64,000 nt of DNA from Hoeflea_A sp965216535. Lineage in GTDB: Bacteria; Pseudomonadota; Alphaproteobacteria; Rhizobiales; Rhizobiaceae. The notes beneath the pieces are model-generated. The model did no database searches. It saw only the letters and a list, made by a program, of their open reading frames with translations, and was not told the DNA's origin. The stretch is taken from the NCBI GenBank assembly GCA_965216535.1, contig OZ244175.1, positions 7,688,001-7,752,000 of the forward strand. The letters run 5' to 3'. The position numbers and the translations under genes are program-made. Below, in pieces: positions 60,941-64,000 of this stretch. Positions within the stretch are counted from its first letter, which is position 1. Every line of letters starts with the position of its first letter.

Positions 60941-63019
60941 ATGACGCTTGGTTCATTCGCATATCCGGACTGGCTGTGGCCGGTGGTCTTATGGAGCGCT
61001 GCGATCATTTTCGTGGCGATGGTCGTGGGCCATGCGCTGCGTCCGAAATATCGCCGGCTCTATGGCGGCGCAGCGATCCTGAAATCCTTGAGAAACGCGA
61101 TCCTGCCGTCGATCTGGGTGCAGATCTACATGTGGCTGGCGCTCATCCTTGTGTGGACACCGGTCTGGTGGCTTGCCGTGCTGGTCTCCGGCCTCACAGG
61201 CCTGTGGACCCCGACGGGCTGGTTCGTCACAGCCTTTGTACTTTTCTATGCCTTTTGGTTCATCCGGGGCGTGACAGGGCACAGCGTCAACCACGCCTTC
61301 GATGCGACGGCTGCACGCGATGCGGCACCGGCTGAAAATCCAAAACGCGTGGCCGTTATCGGCGCCGGAATGGCGGGCCTCGTTGCCGCTAAGGAGCTGC
61401 AGGAAGAAGGCCACGACGTTGTGGTGTTTGAACGCACCGCCGGGCCAGGTGGCGTCTGGGCGACCAGCAAGCAGAAGGGCGGTGTTGCCTGGGGCTCGAC
61501 GATGACCTCCACCGGGGCGCTCAACTCAACGCTCTCTGACACGGTCACACAGGTCTATCACCCCGACCACAAAAAATGGCCACATCACTTCAACCGGGAG
61601 CAGTTTCACGGCTTTCTCCAGGACTATGACAGCGAGCACAAAGTGTTTGAAGGGTCCCTGCGCTGCGAGACGGAGGTCCTGTCGATGAGCGCGCTGGAGG
61701 GCGATCGCTGGCGCCTGTCGGTCCGCGACAATGCGAGCGGCGACGTTTCGGACGAAGACTTTGATGCCGTCACCATCCGCACCGGCCTCAACAAGGAATC
61801 CTACACGCCCGAGATTGCAGGGCAGGATCGTTTTGCCGGATCGCAGATCCATGTTGAAAACTATCGGCCCGACAATGCGAAAGACTACACCGGCAAGCGT
61901 GTTCTGGTGATTGGCCTTGGCGAAACTTCCTCGGACTTGATCATGGATCTCGTCGATGCCGGCGCCGAACATGTTTATGTCTCGCAGCGCGGCGGCACAT
62001 TTGTCATCCCGCGCGATGCGGTCAACCTGCCGCCAGACCATGTCGAAACGCGCCTCGCCCATGACGGGCCGATGTTTCACCGCTTTGCCATGATCCTGAT
62101 GGGCGCGGCCCCGCCGACCCTCTTTCCGCTGGTGGCGAGCTACCGCATTCGCCCCACCATCTTCTGGCAGTTCTGGCGCATCCTGGTGCTCAACCACCCA
62201 AAGAAGTGGGAACTGTGGCGTCTTGGCTCGCTGAACTGGACCAAATCGGACAGCGTATACACTGCCATGCAGACCGGGCGCGCAACGGTCCTGCGCGATA
62301 TAGACCATTTCGAGGAAAACAGCGTTGTCTTTGCCAATGGTGTCAAGCAAGACATTGAGGCGGTGATCTACGCCAGCGGTTACCGGCCAGGTGCATCGCT
62401 GTTGCCGGAGATCACGTCCGCGACCGGCAACTCAACGGCGCCCGTGCCCAAATCCGCCCGCGATCTCTACAAGCTGACCATCCCGCCGCATCACCCGAAT
62501 GTCGCCATTATCGGCTATGCCCGGGGCCAGATCGGCGCGATCACGGTCAGCTCTGAGATCCAGGCCCGCTGGTGGGCCCTGCTGGTGTCAGGAAAACGCA
62601 GCCTGCCGTCACCCGACGAGATGGCGAAGTTCACCGCAACCATGCGCCACAATGGCCGGCGCTTTCACCAGCCCAACCGCACCACCGGAACCTTTGCCTA
62701 TTCCATTGCCCGCAATGAAATCGGCTGTGAGCCGGACATGTTCAAGCTGTTCTTCTCCGACCTTCGCGTCTGGCACGCCGTTTTCATCGGCCCCATCTGC
62801 TCGGCCCATTTCCGGTTGAGGGGCCATGGCGCCCGGCCGGAGAAGGCGCGACAACAATTGCTGATGCCCAACGGCGTTCAGAGCGAAGACTACATCGACA
62901 CGGTGGATCTTTATGCCAATGCGCTGCCGCTTGCGACATTGCTCGTGCCGGCCTACGGATTTTACAGTCAGGTCCTGCCCGGCTTCTTTTTACAGAACGC
63001 CACCCGGTCCTACATCTGA
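60941..63019 (+). CDS. Membrane-anchored flavin-containing monooxygenase
   Basis: This 692-residue protein has three to four N-terminal membrane segments (about 8-120), then a class B flavin monooxygenase domain. FAD motif GAGMAGL is near residue 145, the FMO signature FAGSQIHVENY near 305 and the NADPH motif GLGETSSD near 330. The later part (HPNVAIIGYARGQIG) is also typical of FMOs. These enzymes oxygenate N, S or ketones with NADPH and O2. The membrane anchor before an FMO domain is unusual. AGGGGG precedes the ATG at 60941. No operon partner is seen. Confidence 0.87.
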   Translation: MTLGSFAYPDWLWPVVLWSAAIIFVAMVVGHALRPKYRRLYGGAAILKSLRNAILPSIWVQIYMWLALILVWTPVWWLAVLVSGLTGLWTPTGWFVTAFVLFYAFWFIRGVTGHSVNHAFDATAARDAAPAENPKRVAVIGAGMAGLVAAKELQEEGHDVVVFERTAGPGGVWATSKQKGGVAWGSTMTSTGALNSTLSDTVTQVYHPDHKKWPHHFNREQFHGFLQDYDSEHKVFEGSLRCETEVLSMSALEGDRWRLSVRDNASGDVSDEDFDAVTIRTGLNKESYTPEIAGQDRFAGSQIHVENYRPDNAKDYTGKRVLVIGLGETSSDLIMDLVDAGAEHVYVSQRGGTFVIPRDAVNLPPDHVETRLAHDGPMFHRFAMILMGAAPPTLFPLVASYRIRPTIFWQFWRILVLNHPKKWELWRLGSLNWTKSDSVYTAMQTGRATVLRDIDHFEENSVVFANGVKQDIEAVIYASGYRPGASLLPEITSATGNSTAPVPKSARDLYKLTIPPHHPNVAIIGYARGQIGAITVSSEIQARWWALLVSGKRSLPSPDEMAKFTATMRHNGRRFHQPNRTTGTFAYSIARNEIGCEPDMFKLFFSDLRVWHAVFIGPICSAHFRLRGHGARPEKARQQLLMPNGVQSEDYIDTVDLYANALPLATLLVPAYGFYSQVLPGFFLQNATRSYI

Positions 63020-63198
63020 TGGCGGGCGCAGCGGGTTGACTGGATCGAGGCAAGCCGTGACTGTCGAAGGGATTGCGGATGCCAGGGGCTTCACTTAGCG
63101 GAGATCGGGGATCAACCAGCACCGGCAAGCGCGACGCGGCTTCTTTTTGGATTATTCCTCCAAAGCAGCGATTCGAGTGGATGCGGGAGCCCGTCGGA

Positions 63199-63960
63199 TC
63201 AGGCGACGGCTTCGAACCCCATAAGCTGGGGACGCTCCAGCAACGGGCGCCAAAACGCGTTACCGAAAATTTTGCGTCCCTCCTCCGATACAGTCGGGAA
63301 CACCCATTGGAAAGATGAGAAGCCGGCTGCAGTGAAGGCAGCTTGATAGGTTTCGGGTTTGAGATAGTAGTTGTCAAAGATGACATCCGGACCCTCACCG
63401 GAGCCCAATGTAATGGTCAGCGCATCGCCCTCTCGTGGCGCCTCTCGGCCGGTCATCCGGCGGCCGATGCTGGTCCAGCCGTCGAAATCGAAAGCATCGA
63501 GAAACATGCTGGTATTGATGCCAACAAAACGGCCTCCGGGTTTGAGAAGGCGGCGCGTTGCGTTGCACAAAGCCCGCAGGTGATCGTGGCTTGTGGCGTA
63601 ATTCAGAAGGAATACCGCCGTTGCGATGTCGAACTGTCTCGCGGATGTGAATGTGGCGACATCAGCCACGACATACTCGCATCCCAGTGGATCTTCAGCC
63701 TCTGCGCCGCGGGCCAGCCGAATCATCTCGGGAGATGCATCGACACCCAGGACATGCTCAGCCCCGTGTCGCTTGAGGTAGCGCGCCCATCTGCCTTCAC
63801 CCGTAGCGAGGTCTATCGCGCAGAACCCGGTCACATCACCGATTTCACCGGCCATCGTTGCGTCGACGATGTGATGGACCGCCAGCTTCCCTTTGGTCGC
63901 GCGGTAGTTCGCAGCGATCTTGCTATAGACATCTGCAGGTGAGGGAACAGGACTTCGCAT
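63199..63960 (-). CDS. Class I SAM-dependent methyltransferase
   Basis: This 253-residue protein has the SAM motifs I (FCAIDLATGEGRWARYL near 48), II (VLGVDASPEMIRLAR near 70), III (YVVADVATF) and the post-motif RLLKPGGRFVGIN near 138. It resembles small-molecule methyltransferases of the UbiE/Tam-like group. The substrate is unknown. It is convergent with the FMO gene. The start is the last ATG before the window end; no strong ribosome site is seen upstream. Confidence 0.85.
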   Translation of the reverse strand: MRSPVPSPADVYSKIAANYRATKGKLAVHHIVDATMAGEIGDVTGFCAIDLATGEGRWARYLKRHGAEHVLGVDASPEMIRLARGAEAEDPLGCEYVVADVATFTSARQFDIATAVFLLNYATSHDHLRALCNATRRLLKPGGRFVGINTSMFLDAFDFDGWTSIGRRMTGREAPREGDALTITLGSGEGPDVIFDNYYLKPETYQAAFTAAGFSSFQWVFPTVSEEGRKIFGNAFWRPLLERPQLMGFEAVA

Positions 63961-64000
63961 CGAAGGATCTCATAGCGAATTGACATCAAAGCGCATGAGC

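Overview
This is a high-GC, gene-dense window from what looks like an alphaproteobacterium, probably of the Hyphomicrobiales (Rhizobiales) or a close marine relative. The reasons are a Sinorhizobium-type phnY/phnA phosphonate cluster, a DUF1476 (F-ATPase zeta-type) gene, several stand-alone class III adenylate cyclases with a SARP-hydrolase fusion, and many Liv, Pot and NMT1 type ABC importers with LysR and MarR regulators. I see no rRNA, tRNA, IS element, phage gene or CRISPR array. The lineage is inferred from gene content only.

Region by region. 1-9.4 kb: a truncated wHTH/cyclase-like/AAA regulator faces a 1-Cys peroxiredoxin; then come a secreted protein, a LuxR regulator, a phenol-type FAD monooxygenase with its small DUF2783 partner, and a redox module (cytochrome b561-YceI fusion and a YceI protein) divergent from a MarR gene, with a clear operator between them. 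9.5-17.4 kb: a LysR gene, a ydcSTUV-patD (putrescine/polyamine) operon, a RidA and a YafY/WYL regulator. 17.4-26.9 kb: a nucleoside phosphorylase and a signalling block with three different class III adenylate cyclases, a shortened DUF1476 protein, an SDR, a SARP/BTAD-alpha/beta-hydrolase fusion and a ClpP-fold secreted protein. An array of TAACG repeats on an 11-bp period lies in front of the SARP gene.

27.0-37.1 kb: a phosphonate operon on the minus strand runs Fe-ADH, phnD, phnC, phnE, phnE, phnA, phnY and faces a LysR gene; a Na/Pi cotransporter follows. The enzymes suggest hydroxyethylphosphonate to phosphonoacetaldehyde to phosphonoacetate to acetate plus Pi, without the usual PhnW transaminase. 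37.2-49.5 kb: one long minus-strand run of 11 genes encodes import and CoA-dependent breakdown of an aromatic acid (salicylyl-CoA/2-aminobenzoyl-CoA hydroxylase type flavoenzyme, aryl-CoA ligase, thioesterase, Liv transporter, AhpD-like protein, cupin, FAD monooxygenase). It faces a MarR gene that overlaps a small CPCC protein gene.

49.6-64 kb: a cytochrome b561 divergent from a LysR gene; an NMT1-type ABC transporter; two secreted proteins; an MttB-family methyltransferase divergent from a GcvA-like LysR gene; a cobalt-type nitrile hydratase operon with its activator; a membrane-anchored FMO; and a methyltransferase. The nitrile hydratase genes lie between the intact lysR gene and a decayed second copy of its 3' end, and are preceded by overlapping hairpins that look like an attenuator. 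These two observations, the 11-bp-phased SARP repeats and the PhnW-less phosphonate pathway are the most interesting features.
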